Positions 32,432-41,507 of a DNA stretch of 64,000 nt are shown piece after piece. The position numbers were made by a program, and so were the translations under genes. This stretch comes from CAYPHY01 sp964410625 (GTDB taxonomy: Bacteria > Chloroflexota > Anaerolineae > Promineifilales > Promineifilaceae): positions 62,001 through 126,000 of the forward strand of contig CAYPHY010000001.1 in assembly GCA_964410625.1 (NCBI GenBank). Reading direction: 5' to 3'. Position 1 is the stretch's first letter; every line of letters starts with the position of its first letter. Below the pieces are notes generated by a model. It saw only the letters and a list, made by a program, of their open reading frames with translations. It was not told the origin of the DNA and did no database searches.

Positions 32432-33277
32432 TCAGTGAAGGATAAACCGGGTTTCTTCGTTAGGCTTTAACGCTTCTGCGACTTGAGCAACATGAGCAGG
32501 TAGGCAGTTTGTTTCTTCACCTGGTGCAAAAAAGGCGGTTTCCAGGTTGCCAGTCGGTTGCCTTAACTCGTTTGCGGCCGTAAAAACAAAGGTGATCATC
32601 GACTCATCTTTGCCCACGTAAATGAGTGGTAAGGCTACTAATGTCCGCTCGTTGCCGAGCGTATCACGCAGCGCTCGTTGGGCTGTTTCCCAGGGGGCTT
32701 CTCGTGGACGGCGTTCGGCCGTCGGCAACTCCCAATGGGTTGCTTCTGGTCGCTTTATCCAAAGCACCTGGCTGTTGTCATTGGGTATGATGACCGTTAC
32801 GCTGGCCTGCCAGGAAGCTGCTGGCTGTTCGCCACCCTTGCCCCCAAACCATTTTCGTAGGCGTGTACGAAGTGAGATGGATTGTTGTTCCCACTGGGGA
32901 CGGCCGCCGGCATGGTAAAGGGTCTGGCTAACCTCTTGTTGATGAATCGGGAGCATTGGTTGTGGCAGCGGCTGGCTGTCGAAAAATCCCGCTTCTGGCT
33001 GGCCTTCGGGGATGACCAATGTCCCACCGCGCAGCAGGCAGCGAAAACAGAAGTGTAATGAGTCAAATTCATCAGCTCGAAAGTAGAGCCCGGTCAGGCG
33101 TAGCGGCAAGACAATTAGCCCGGTCGCCTCGCGGAATACGGCCGCCAAACCGTTAACGGGCAACTCTCCTGGCTTAAGTTCATAGCCCAGAGGGGATAAA
33201 GTATTACTTTCCACCGCCTTCTGTAACAGTATGCGGTTCAAGTGGTCACTCAAAACACCGTAAGCGTTAATAACCAT
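32432..33277 (-). CDS. Protein with two degenerate Nudix-like domains
   Basis: A 281-residue protein. The first half (about 1-110) and second half (about 150-260) each follow a Nudix-fold pattern. In the first, GELPVNGLAAVFREATGLIV stands where the Nudix box should be, and in the second ELPTAERRPREAPWETAQRA does. In both, most catalytic glutamates are missing (no EE pair). A linker (SLRTRLRKWFGGKGGEQP) separates them. It is more likely a binding or regulatory protein than an enzyme. It lies 74 bp upstream of methyltransferase homologue B on the same strand, so it may be the first gene of that run. Confidence 0.65.
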   Translation of the reverse strand: MVINAYGVLSDHLNRILLQKAVESNTLSPLGYELKPGELPVNGLAAVFREATGLIVLPLRLTGLYFRADEFDSLHFCFRCLLRGGTLVIPEGQPEAGFFDSQPLPQPMLPIHQQEVSQTLYHAGGRPQWEQQSISLRTRLRKWFGGKGGEQPAASWQASVTVIIPNDNSQVLWIKRPEATHWELPTAERRPREAPWETAQRALRDTLGNERTLVALPLIYVGKDESMITFVFTAANELRQPTGNLETAFFAPGEETNCLPAHVAQVAEALKPNEETRFILH

Positions 33278-33591
33278 ATCCCGTTTAGCCGCTTTGGAAA
33301 AGAAGTACTATTGTGTCTGGCGTTGTCATATTGATAATACTATACCGTTGGAGCCAGGAGTACCAGTCCCAACAATAAACGATCATCTGATGCTATACCA
33401 CTTATGAAGTCGCCATAGTCATCACACCGAAAGGTAAGCAGCTAAATTAGACCAACTGCATTGAAGTACGCTCTGTACTAAAGGCTCACGGCCGCCAAAT
33501 CCGCTTGCCTGTCCGCGCTTCTTCCGCTTCGCCACGTCGGATGTTTGTTTGTGTTTGCCAAAATCTAATAGCAGGAAAGGATGTAAAAGGT
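33278..33591. other. Intergenic region with no recognised gene
   Basis: A 314-bp gap between the divergent double-Nudix and beta-helix genes. I see AT-rich stretches (for example around 33320-33345) that could hold promoters, but no convincing -35/-10 pair, hairpin or short coding frame. Confidence 0.5.
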
Positions 33592-35079
33592 ATGACCGTT
33601 AAATTGGGTATCCATGTGGGAGCTAATAGAGCTAACGTTCGTAAAAATTGGTTGTTATTCGGTTGCGTGATCTCTGTTTTACTAGGGCTGTTATTGACCA
33701 GCCTCGGCCGCCACACCGTGTCCGCGTTAGAACCCCGTCGCTCCTATATCAGCGCGATGTTTAGTCCGGCAGCCTGTACAAAAGTGGTCAACCCTGGCCA
33801 GAGTATTCAGGCGGCCATTGATTCGGCCGCCAATGGCAGTACGATTTGCGTCCGTGGTGGGACGTATGTGCAAACGTTTCGTGTGCGCCCCAGCGACAGC
33901 CATATGACCGTCACCGCCTATCCGGGTGAACGGCCGATCATTGACGGCCAAAATCGTCTGCCGGGAAGCCATGTCGGAACACTGATTCGTGTTGATGGCT
34001 CCAATGTCGTGCTGAACGGTTTTGAGGTGCGAAATTCGACCGGCCGAGGGATCGTGGTCAACCATCCAGCCGATACGGTGACGGTGCGCAATGTTGATGT
34101 CCATGATAATTGGCAGTCGGGTATCGTGATCAAAGGTAAGTCATCCTCCAATAGCACACAAGTCAAATACGTTAAAAATGTCATTGTCGAAGATAGTAAG
34201 ATCCACCACAATGTTCGCAAGGCACGGCCGACGCCGGAAGCCGGTCAGGCCGGAGGATCGGCGCTGGCCTTTATTGAAGCGCAAAACAGCATCGCACGGC
34301 GGAACCAGGTGTATGAAAATTGGGGTGAAGGATTGGTCGCCGGACGTCGCTCAGACCACATCACCCTGGAGAACAATGTTTCCTGGGACAACCGCCATGC
34401 CAATCTCTACATTAACGCCACGACTTATCCAACGGCGCGACGCAATCTGATCTATTGCACGACCAACCGTGAATTTTGGCGTAAAGCGGGCCAACCAACC
34501 TACCGTCCCGGCCCAGGCATCGTACTGCGTGATGAAATGATGAAAGGCAACGTGCCGATCAGCCATCATCAGGTGGTGGTGAACAACATTGTCGTCGGTT
34601 GCGGCCGTAATTTCACCGTTTCCAGCCAGCGCCCAGGAGGAGGGTTGCGAGACGCCACCATTGCGCACAACACATTTATCGAAGCACGCGGGGATGCCGG
34701 TTCGGCTTTTCTCAATGTGAGTTTCAGCCAGGCAACTTACGTCAATTCGATCTTTGCCAATAATTTGATCGTGCAAAGCAATCAGTCTATCGCCCGACAA
34801 AACGAGAAGAATGTACTAAACAATATGCGTGTCACTCATAATCTCTATAGTCGTGCTCCTCATTCCAGTTGGTTTGGCGGCGAAGTCGGCCGCATCATCG
34901 CTGATCCGCGTCTTGTCAATGTGACGGTTCAATCACCACCGAACCCTGATTGGTATCGGCCGCAATCTGGCTCGCCAGCGATTGATCGTGGGATGGCAAT
35001 GCCGCAGATAACTGTCGATTTTAACGGAACAGCCCGCACTGGCGCGGCCGATATAGGCGCGTATCATGCCGGGCAATAA
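33592..35079 (+). CDS. Secreted right-handed beta-helix protein (smaller paralogue)
   Basis: A 495-residue exported protein. ATG at 33592 is chosen because a signal-anchor (WLLFGCVISVLLGLLLTSLG) follows at normal distance and AGGAAAGG lies upstream; an in-frame extension to 33505 looks non-coding. The mature part starts with a DUF1565-like segment (GQSIQAAIDSAANGSTICVR) and continues as a parallel beta-helix with repeated short turns (NGFEVRNSTGRGIVV, RNVDVHDNWQSGIVI). The end SPAIDRG and ADIGAYHAG is typical of this polysaccharide-lyase-like group. No lyase active site can be named. Its larger paralogue is 430 bp downstream. Confidence 0.85.
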   Translation: MTVKLGIHVGANRANVRKNWLLFGCVISVLLGLLLTSLGRHTVSALEPRRSYISAMFSPAACTKVVNPGQSIQAAIDSAANGSTICVRGGTYVQTFRVRPSDSHMTVTAYPGERPIIDGQNRLPGSHVGTLIRVDGSNVVLNGFEVRNSTGRGIVVNHPADTVTVRNVDVHDNWQSGIVIKGKSSSNSTQVKYVKNVIVEDSKIHHNVRKARPTPEAGQAGGSALAFIEAQNSIARRNQVYENWGEGLVAGRRSDHITLENNVSWDNRHANLYINATTYPTARRNLIYCTTNREFWRKAGQPTYRPGPGIVLRDEMMKGNVPISHHQVVVNNIVVGCGRNFTVSSQRPGGGLRDATIAHNTFIEARGDAGSAFLNVSFSQATYVNSIFANNLIVQSNQSIARQNEKNVLNNMRVTHNLYSRAPHSSWFGGEVGRIIADPRLVNVTVQSPPNPDWYRPQSGSPAIDRGMAMPQITVDFNGTARTGAADIGAYHAGQ

Positions 35080-35137
35080 TGGTCTTTCTTAAGGAACGAG
35101 AGAGAGAGCTAGCGTTTTTTAACGAAGAGATGGAGGC

Positions 35138-35186
35138 AATGAACAATGAACAATGAGACAATGAGACAATGAACAATGAACAAATG
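35138..35186. repeat. Heptamer tandem repeat (ACAATGA)
   Basis: GAACAATGAACAATGAGACA with further ACAATGA words. It is one of several heptamer families in the window. The 430-bp gap holding it also contains a CAGAG-type repeat (35190-35235), a strong terminator (35267-35312) and nothing else that I recognise. Confidence 0.7.
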
Positions 35187-35189
35187 AAA

Positions 35190-35235
35190 AAGACTCTTGT
35201 CTCTGTTTCTCTGCGCCTCTGCGTTAAATATTTGA
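35190..35235. repeat. Dispersed CTCTGCGCCTCTGCG-type repeat, copy 1
   Basis: CTCTGTTTCTCTGCGCCTCT then GCGTTAAAT. It is the complement of the element at 61213-61262 (AACGCAGAGCCGCAGAGGGA). Two copies in 64 kb and no coding role. Confidence 0.55.
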
Positions 35236-35266
35236 ATAGGCTTTAAGACTCTGTGATTTTGGCGTG

Positions 35267-35312
35267 AAAAAGGGGTTTTGCTGTGCCAAATATGGCCGCA
35301 AAACCCCTTTTT
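35267..35312. terminator. Strong bidirectional intrinsic terminator
   Basis: Fifteen-base arms AAAAAGGGGTTTTGC and GCAAAACCCCTTTTT are perfectly complementary around a 16-nt loop. Runs of A and T on both sides allow termination in either direction. It ends the smaller beta-helix gene transcript. Confidence 0.85.
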
Positions 35313-35509
35313 GATACATGAGTCGCTCATAAGTACTATTGCCTAATGACCTTTTTGTGGCATTATTGGACGCTGGAGAAGATTTTGTGCTGGGAGCCTG
35401 CCCAAAAGCGTGAATATGCAGAGTGACCGGCTTAAGGTAAGTAAGCGCTTCTTAATGTATTGGTAGATAAAACCGTTCTTTGTTGTAGCGGGAATTGACG
35501 AGGGAACTC

Positions 35510-38500
35510 ATGCGTATCAGTAAAAAGAACCTACTGGCTTTTGCCTGGGCTTGTGTGTTGCTAGGCACATCGCTCCTAATTTTTGCTCAGGTTTCTGGCT
35601 CTGTCTCTGGCTTAGGCAACAACGCCACGGCCGCCCAGTTTGACCCCAGCGAATGTGATATTACGGTTAGCCCTGGCAGCGGGAGTAGCCTCAATAGTAT
35701 CGTCCGTGATGCCCCCAACGGCTCCACGATCTGCCTTCGTGCCGGTGTCTATCAGGAGCAAATGATTGTCCGTCCAGTTAAAAACGACCTTACGATTACT
35801 GGATATCCTGGCGAACGGCCGATCATTGACGGCAACAGACGAATCCCCGGCGGCGAGTTTGGCAATCTGGTGCAAATTATGGGGACAAATATCATCTTCC
35901 AGGGGTTCGATGTACGCCACTCCACTGGGCGAGGTATTGTTGTTACCCACCAGGCTGAAAATGTGCTCGTGCGCGATGTGGACGTCCATGACAATTGGCA
36001 ATCCGGTATTCTCGTTAAGGGGAACAGCAACGCGAACGAGACAACTGTTACCTATGCTCGCAACGTCACGATTGAAGATAGCCGTGTCTATAACAATATC
36101 CGCAAGGCACGCTTTGCGCCCGTGATCTACCGTGCCGACCGCACGGGCACTGGCGCGGCCGATTGGCTGATTGATCCTGATATTGCCTGGGATACACCAG
36201 TGTGGACAGCGGTCGGGACCGATTTGCCTGAACAGAGTCTCGATTCCCTTTCCCTGGTGCTGGATGGTTCGGGCAATCCGACCCGCGTGTATGCCAGCAA
36301 TGGCTCAACGGCCACCAGCTATGTCGGCCCGGATTTCAGCAGCGACGGTCAAGAGATCGCCTACGCCGCCCATGACATCCTCTACCACACACCCCAAACG
36401 AATAAATGGACGCTCTATTTCGATGGTACGTCGCTTGGCCTGGCGGATAATTCCAATATCAACGCCTTTTGGGTAGAGGATGAACCCGTTTCTGGTGGTT
36501 GTGGCGAATGTTACCCCGTCCTGTTAAGTTTTAACGGCCCAACCGCTGTGCCGGGGCTGGGAACTGTTGATGGGGGTGACATCATCCAATTCACGCCTAC
36601 CCAGGTCGGCCGCCAGACCCAGGGCACGTTCACCATCTATCGCACGGCCGCTCAACTCGGTCTGGGAAATGCCAATATTGATGTGCTTGACTTCGCCCCG
36701 CCACCGGCCGGACAAACGGAACCGCAGTTGATTATCAGCACAGCCGGTAACTTTTCTCTATCCGGCGGCGGGACCGCGCAGGGCCAGGACTTAATCGCCT
36801 ATGATGAAGCAAGCGGGACCTGGTCACTTTACTTTGACCATTCGGATGTGAATGCAGCTTTCCATCCAATCCCGGCCGGGCTGACGGCCGCCTGGACCGA
36901 CAGCGATGGAAACGTCTATTTCAGCGGCAATCCCATTGGCGGCTCGGCGTTGGTCTTCATCGAAGCACAGGATGGCGTTGCCCGCCGTAATGAGGTGTAT
37001 GAGAACTGGGGCGAAGGGATTGTGATCGGCCGTTTGTCTGACCGTGTGACGGTTGAAGACAATATCTCCTGGGATAACTCCCACGCCAATCTCTATATGA
37101 ATGCCACCACTTATCCGGTGGCCGACAGCAACCTGATCTATTGCACCGACAACCGGTTGTGGTGGCGCAAGGCCAATGCCCGCTCTTATCGCGCTGGCCC
37201 AGGTTTGACCATTCGCGATGAGGTGTTTAAGAACACCAATGTTTCGATCAGCGTTGGACAAGTGGTGGTTAACAATATGGTGATCGGCTGCGGCCGAAAC
37301 TTTTATGTCTCCAGCCAGCATGAAAACGGCGGCCTAAACGATGCGGTCATTGCCAACAATACCTTCTACGAGGCTCAAGGTGGAGCAGAGGCAGGGAGTG
37401 TGAATGTCCGCTTTGAGAAAATTTCATTCGACAACTCCCGTTTCATCAACAACTTAATCTACCAAAGTACCGGCCAAATCCTCCGTACCCAGGGCGCATT
37501 AAGTACGGCTGGGCTGGAAGTGAGCCACAATCTCTATTTCCCGGCTGCACCTGCTGCCTGGGTTCCAGGAGAGCCAGGGCGCATCGAAGCAAACCCACAG
37601 TTTGTAAATCCCACTCTGAACACCCCACCCGACCCGGCGTCGTTTATGTTGCAAGCCGGTTCCCCGGCCATTGATATGGCTTTCGCTTTGCCGGAAGTGG
37701 TCGTTGATTTCTTCGACAATGTTCGAACGGGATTACCCGACATTGGCGCCCATGAGCAGGGCGGCGGTGGCGGCGGGAATCCGACTGGATCGCTGACGGT
37801 AATTAAGACGGTGGTTGGCTCTCCGCCAGCGACGGATTGGCAGTTTACAACCAGCTTTGCCGGTAGCTTTAGCTTACCGGCGGCCGGAGGACAGCGACTG
37901 TTTGAGAATTTGGATGCTGGAAGCTACACGGTTACCGAAACGGCCGTCAGCGGCTATACCGCTGCGGTCAGTTGTGATGATGGTACAGGCGGCAGCGATA
38001 GCGTCACTGTCACCCTCGATGCAGGGGAAAATGTGGTCTGTACTTTCACCAACACGGCCGATACGCCTTCTACCGGCTCGGTGACGATCATCAAAGAGGT
38101 AGCAGGCAGTCCGCCCGCCGCCCCTTGGGCCTTCAGTGGTACGCTGGGCAATTTCACCCTTCCCGCAGGGGGTGGCAGCCAAACGTTTGATGATGTTCCT
38201 GCCGGAGCGGTGACGGTGACAGAGACGGCCGTCGGGGGGTGGACAGCGGCCGTTAGCTGTGATAACAGCGCAAGCGGAAGCAACAGCGTCAGCTTCGATC
38301 TGCAGGCTGAGCAAAGCGTTACCTGTACCTTTGTCAATACCGCCCAAGCGCCAACAACCGGCTCGATTACGGTCGTCAAGGAAGTAGTCGGCAACCCGCC
38401 TACCGCCCCCTGGAGCTTCAGCGGCACGCTGGGAAACTTCACGCTACCCGCCGCTGGTGGCAGCCAGACCTTTGACAATCTTACGCCGAACAATTATACG

Positions 38501-39850
38501 ATCACTGAAAGCGCTGTCAGTGGCTATACGGCGGCCGTCAATTGCAGCAGTGGCGCATCGGGCAGCAACAGTGTCACGGTCAATCTGACTGCCGGACAGA
38601 CCATCACCTGCACCTTTACCAATACTGAAAACAGTGGGCCATCGGCACAAACCTTCAATCCCGTCGAAGACGCCTTTGTTGATAGCGGCAAAGCGAATAA
38701 AAATTTCGGTGGGAATAAGTTTCTAAAGGTTCGTGATAGCTCATCCGATTTCTATAGTTTCCTCAAGTTTGATGTCAACAATCTTTCGGCTCCGATCCAA
38801 AGCGCTACGCTACGCCTGTATGTAACCGATGGGGGATTGGATGGCGGTGCAGTTCATCTGGTATCGAATAATTATCGCGATACGACGACGCCCTGGATCG
38901 AGGGCGGACTCAAGTGGAACAACGCCCCGACCATCTCCGGGACGGCGCTGGATACGGTCGGCGCGGTGGATGTGGGGCAGTGGGTCGAATGGGATGTAAC
39001 CGCGGCCGTGACCGGCAACGGCATCTACAGCTTTGGTTTGCGAAACGGGCACAAAAACGCTGTCGTCTATAGCAGCAGGAGTGGGACGAATGCGCCAGAG
39101 CTGATCATTACCACGATGAGTGGTCCGCCACCGCCGCCAACGGCCGATTTCAGCGCGAATATACAAACGGGCGAGGCCCCCTTACAAGTGGCGTTCCAAG
39201 ACCTTTCCAGCGGCTTCCCGGCAAGCTGGCAATGGAACTTTGGCGATGGCAATGTCTCCACCGAACGCCACCCGACCCATACATATAGCACGCCGGGGAC
39301 CTATAGCGTCTCGTTGACGGTGGCCAATAGCAGCGGCACAGATGTAGAGACAAAAACAAACTACATTACAGTGAACGCCGTTTCACCCGTTGTCACCTTT
39401 ATCGCCACCGAAGACGCCCACGTTGATTCGTCTAAGCCAAAGGCGAATTATGGTAATGTGAAAACGTTGAAGGTAAGGAACGCAGCGGCTGATCAGATTG
39501 CGTACCTGAAGTTTAGCGTCACCGGACTGACCGGCAGCGTGCAAAGCGCAACGCTGCGTTTGTATGTCAACAATGCCAGCCCGGATGGTGGCACGGCCTA
39601 CTCTGTCGCCAACAACTGGACAGAGGGTGGGATTAAGTGGAATAACCGGCCCGCCTTTTCGGGCGGCCCCTTGGGATCGGCGGGCGCGGCCGTCTCCGGC
39701 CAATGGGTGGAGATTGATGTCACGGCGGCCGTTTCCGGCAATGGAACCTTTAGCTTCGGGATCGAGAATAATAGCTCCAACAATGCTGTCTATCGCAGTA
39801 GTGAAGCGGCGGCGGCTTATCGGCCGCAGCTTGTCATTGTAACCAACTAG
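35510..39850 (+). CDS. Large secreted multidomain beta-helix protein
   Basis: A 1446-residue exported protein; ATG at 35510 has AGGGA upstream and a signal peptide (LLAFAWACVLLGTSLLIFA). Domains: beta-helix about 45-205 and 479-745, interrupted by an inserted segment of about 275 residues (204-478) that the paralogue lacks; three DUF5979-like domains about 759-1040 of about 95 residues each; DNRLRE domain about 1046-1203 (EDAFVDSGKANKNFGGNKFL); PKD domain about 1210-1290 (WQWNFGDGN); second DNRLRE about 1294-1446. No sorting signal ends it. A role in polysaccharide binding or attachment is inferred. A TAG/ACTAG-type repeat starts at its stop codon. Confidence 0.88.
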   Translation: MRISKKNLLAFAWACVLLGTSLLIFAQVSGSVSGLGNNATAAQFDPSECDITVSPGSGSSLNSIVRDAPNGSTICLRAGVYQEQMIVRPVKNDLTITGYPGERPIIDGNRRIPGGEFGNLVQIMGTNIIFQGFDVRHSTGRGIVVTHQAENVLVRDVDVHDNWQSGILVKGNSNANETTVTYARNVTIEDSRVYNNIRKARFAPVIYRADRTGTGAADWLIDPDIAWDTPVWTAVGTDLPEQSLDSLSLVLDGSGNPTRVYASNGSTATSYVGPDFSSDGQEIAYAAHDILYHTPQTNKWTLYFDGTSLGLADNSNINAFWVEDEPVSGGCGECYPVLLSFNGPTAVPGLGTVDGGDIIQFTPTQVGRQTQGTFTIYRTAAQLGLGNANIDVLDFAPPPAGQTEPQLIISTAGNFSLSGGGTAQGQDLIAYDEASGTWSLYFDHSDVNAAFHPIPAGLTAAWTDSDGNVYFSGNPIGGSALVFIEAQDGVARRNEVYENWGEGIVIGRLSDRVTVEDNISWDNSHANLYMNATTYPVADSNLIYCTDNRLWWRKANARSYRAGPGLTIRDEVFKNTNVSISVGQVVVNNMVIGCGRNFYVSSQHENGGLNDAVIANNTFYEAQGGAEAGSVNVRFEKISFDNSRFINNLIYQSTGQILRTQGALSTAGLEVSHNLYFPAAPAAWVPGEPGRIEANPQFVNPTLNTPPDPASFMLQAGSPAIDMAFALPEVVVDFFDNVRTGLPDIGAHEQGGGGGGNPTGSLTVIKTVVGSPPATDWQFTTSFAGSFSLPAAGGQRLFENLDAGSYTVTETAVSGYTAAVSCDDGTGGSDSVTVTLDAGENVVCTFTNTADTPSTGSVTIIKEVAGSPPAAPWAFSGTLGNFTLPAGGGSQTFDDVPAGAVTVTETAVGGWTAAVSCDNSASGSNSVSFDLQAEQSVTCTFVNTAQAPTTGSITVVKEVVGNPPTAPWSFSGTLGNFTLPAAGGSQTFDNLTPNNYTITESAVSGYTAAVNCSSGASGSNSVTVNLTAGQTITCTFTNTENSGPSAQTFNPVEDAFVDSGKANKNFGGNKFLKVRDSSSDFYSFLKFDVNNLSAPIQSATLRLYVTDGGLDGGAVHLVSNNYRDTTTPWIEGGLKWNNAPTISGTALDTVGAVDVGQWVEWDVTAAVTGNGIYSFGLRNGHKNAVVYSSRSGTNAPELIITTMSGPPPPPTADFSANIQTGEAPLQVAFQDLSSGFPASWQWNFGDGNVSTERHPTHTYSTPGTYSVSLTVANSSGTDVETKTNYITVNAVSPVVTFIATEDAHVDSSKPKANYGNVKTLKVRNAAADQIAYLKFSVTGLTGSVQSATLRLYVNNASPDGGTAYSVANNWTEGGIKWNNRPAFSGGPLGSAGAAVSGQWVEIDVTAAVSGNGTFSFGIENNSSNNAVYRSSEAAAAYRPQLVIVTN

Positions 39851-39872
39851 CAACTAGCACCAACTAGTTGAA
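39846..39872. repeat. CAACTAG-type short repeat at a stop codon
   Basis: CAACTAGCAACTAGCACCAA followed by CTAG. The TAG stop of the large beta-helix gene is the first repeat word. Confidence 0.55.
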
Positions 39873-39927
39873 AGGCGCTCAGCGAACTGATGCTGATGGT
39901 TGGCTCACTCGCAGTCATCCATCAGCA

Positions 39928-41379
39928 TCAACTCGCTTTTTCCGCCAAATCGCTTTCAAGTTGCGCCAGTGTTCTGGTCATGGCCTGGTTTCTTCCCGCT
40001 TCCATACGAGCCGCGTCGGTAAACGAATGTCGCCCAAAGAAAATGTGCTGCACCTGCCAACCTTCGCCTTTGTCTGGCAACTCCTGCAAGAGCTTTGGTG
40101 TCTTGGCTTCTACTAGTTCAGCCACAATTTGACGTCCTACCGGCCGATCTCCCCATTTGCATTCGCCCAACAAAATCCGTTTCTCGGTCCAATTGATTGC
40201 CACCACATCCACTTGTACCTGTGGCGACCAATGCGTCCCCACATTTTCGGGGATAAATGGTAACTTCTCTTGCTCCGCCTGGTGGATGATCCATTCCCGG
40301 CATAAGTTTTCAAACTCTAAGGCCACGAAAGCCCGTAAATGACTTTGGATCATTTTCCAAAGCCTCTGCGGCAATCCGCTTTCGATCAGATGAAGATTTT
40401 GGTCAATAAAGCGATAGTGAAAGCGTAAAAAAGGGTCGGCGAGATAGTAGCGGCTACGTTTACTGGTTTTCATTTTATCCGGCGGGACCGTTGCCGGAAT
40501 GCGCCGTTCAACGAGGTGGAGTGCCTCTAATTTCGGCAGGTAGTGACTCAGTGCGGTTGAGTTCAGCATGGCAGCGGCCGCGATCTCATCTCGGCCGTGA
40601 TGCCCGGCCGCAATCGCTTTCAGGATCGCCTCATAATTAAAGGTTTCCCGATCTGTTAGATCGCTAATCAGCACCAGCGGCTCATTGCGGAACCAACTGG
40701 TACGCTGGAGGAAAAGTTGCTCTACATTCAACTTGAGCGAACCTGCTTTCTTCCACCGTTCCAAATAAGCCGGTACACCCCCCATCATGGCATAGACAGC
40801 CAAGCGTTCATAGGCATCATACTCAGGGAGAAAGGCTTGAATCTCCCCGAACTTAAGTGGATAGAGAGGGAATTGGGCGGTGAGACGGCCGTATAACGGC
40901 GCCTGATACTGGATCAGATCGGTCAACATACCGATGTGGGAACCGGAGAGAAAGAGGCGGATATTGGTGTCTTTGAACAGGTGGTCCCAGGCCGCCTGAA
41001 GATGGGTTCCCAATCCCCGATCTTGTTGCAAGGCGTAGGGGAGTTCATCCAGAATGACAATCGCATGGCGGTTGCCAACCGCCTGAGCCAGCATCCGAAA
41101 TACCTGTTCCCAATCTTGGGGCATAATCGGGATCGTTGCATCGGTGTCATACTGCCAGCCATAAATAGCTCTCGCCAGATTAGACATCAGCAACTCGCGC
41201 GGGTCTTTTTTAGCAACCCAATAAAGCATGGGCAGTCCCGTTTGTTTTGCCCAATGGGTGAGTAGGGTGGTTTTCCCAACGCGCCGTCGGCCGTAGACCA
41301 TGACAAATTGTGCCCCTGGTTCCTGGACAATACTGTCTAATAATCTTAGTTCGTGGCGGCGATTGATAAATTGTGCCAT
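39928..41379 (-). CDS. Archaeal-type ATPase with C-terminal DUF234 nuclease-fold domain
   Basis: A 483-residue protein. The N-terminal P-loop domain (PF01637 type) has Walker A GRRRVGKTTL, Walker B IVILDELPYAL and the sensor GSHIGML. A winged-helix region follows (STALSHYLPKLEALHLVERR). The C-terminal DUF234 domain has the PD-(D/E)XK pattern VDVVAINW and GECKWGDRPVG. Such ATPases are common in archaea and thermophiles, their role unclear; links to mobile DNA or defence have been proposed. The start lies 38 bp below a -10 hexamer sitting in a 39-bp palindrome. It stands alone. Confidence 0.85.
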   Translation of the reverse strand: MAQFINRRHELRLLDSIVQEPGAQFVMVYGRRRVGKTTLLTHWAKQTGLPMLYWVAKKDPRELLMSNLARAIYGWQYDTDATIPIMPQDWEQVFRMLAQAVGNRHAIVILDELPYALQQDRGLGTHLQAAWDHLFKDTNIRLFLSGSHIGMLTDLIQYQAPLYGRLTAQFPLYPLKFGEIQAFLPEYDAYERLAVYAMMGGVPAYLERWKKAGSLKLNVEQLFLQRTSWFRNEPLVLISDLTDRETFNYEAILKAIAAGHHGRDEIAAAAMLNSTALSHYLPKLEALHLVERRIPATVPPDKMKTSKRSRYYLADPFLRFHYRFIDQNLHLIESGLPQRLWKMIQSHLRAFVALEFENLCREWIIHQAEQEKLPFIPENVGTHWSPQVQVDVVAINWTEKRILLGECKWGDRPVGRQIVAELVEAKTPKLLQELPDKGEGWQVQHIFFGRHSFTDAARMEAGRNQAMTRTLAQLESDLAEKAS

Positions 41380-41406
41380 ATTGCTTGCGCCTTACTGACT
41401 TAAATA

Positions 41407-41445
41407 ATAATACATATCAGACTATTATAGTCTGATATGTATTAT
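41407..41445 (-). promoter_or_regulatory. 39-bp palindrome covering the putative promoter of the ATPase gene
   Basis: Arms ATAATACATATCAGACTAT and its exact complement flank a single T at 41426. On the minus strand it contains TATAAT (41429-41424), with TTAGAT 17 bp upstream, and a transcription start expected about 38 nt before the ATPase start codon. This placement fits an operator at which a dimeric repressor would block the -10 region. Confidence 0.65.
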
Positions 41446-41507
41446 AATCTAATTGTCCAGGCAGGCAAGTCTTTTTAGAAGGTGATAAAAGCGGTATTTG
41501 TGTTGAA

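Noticed and set aside
40118..40342. Short frames inside the ATPase/DUF234 gene
   Set aside because: They are shadows of the real gene, whose domains are continuous.
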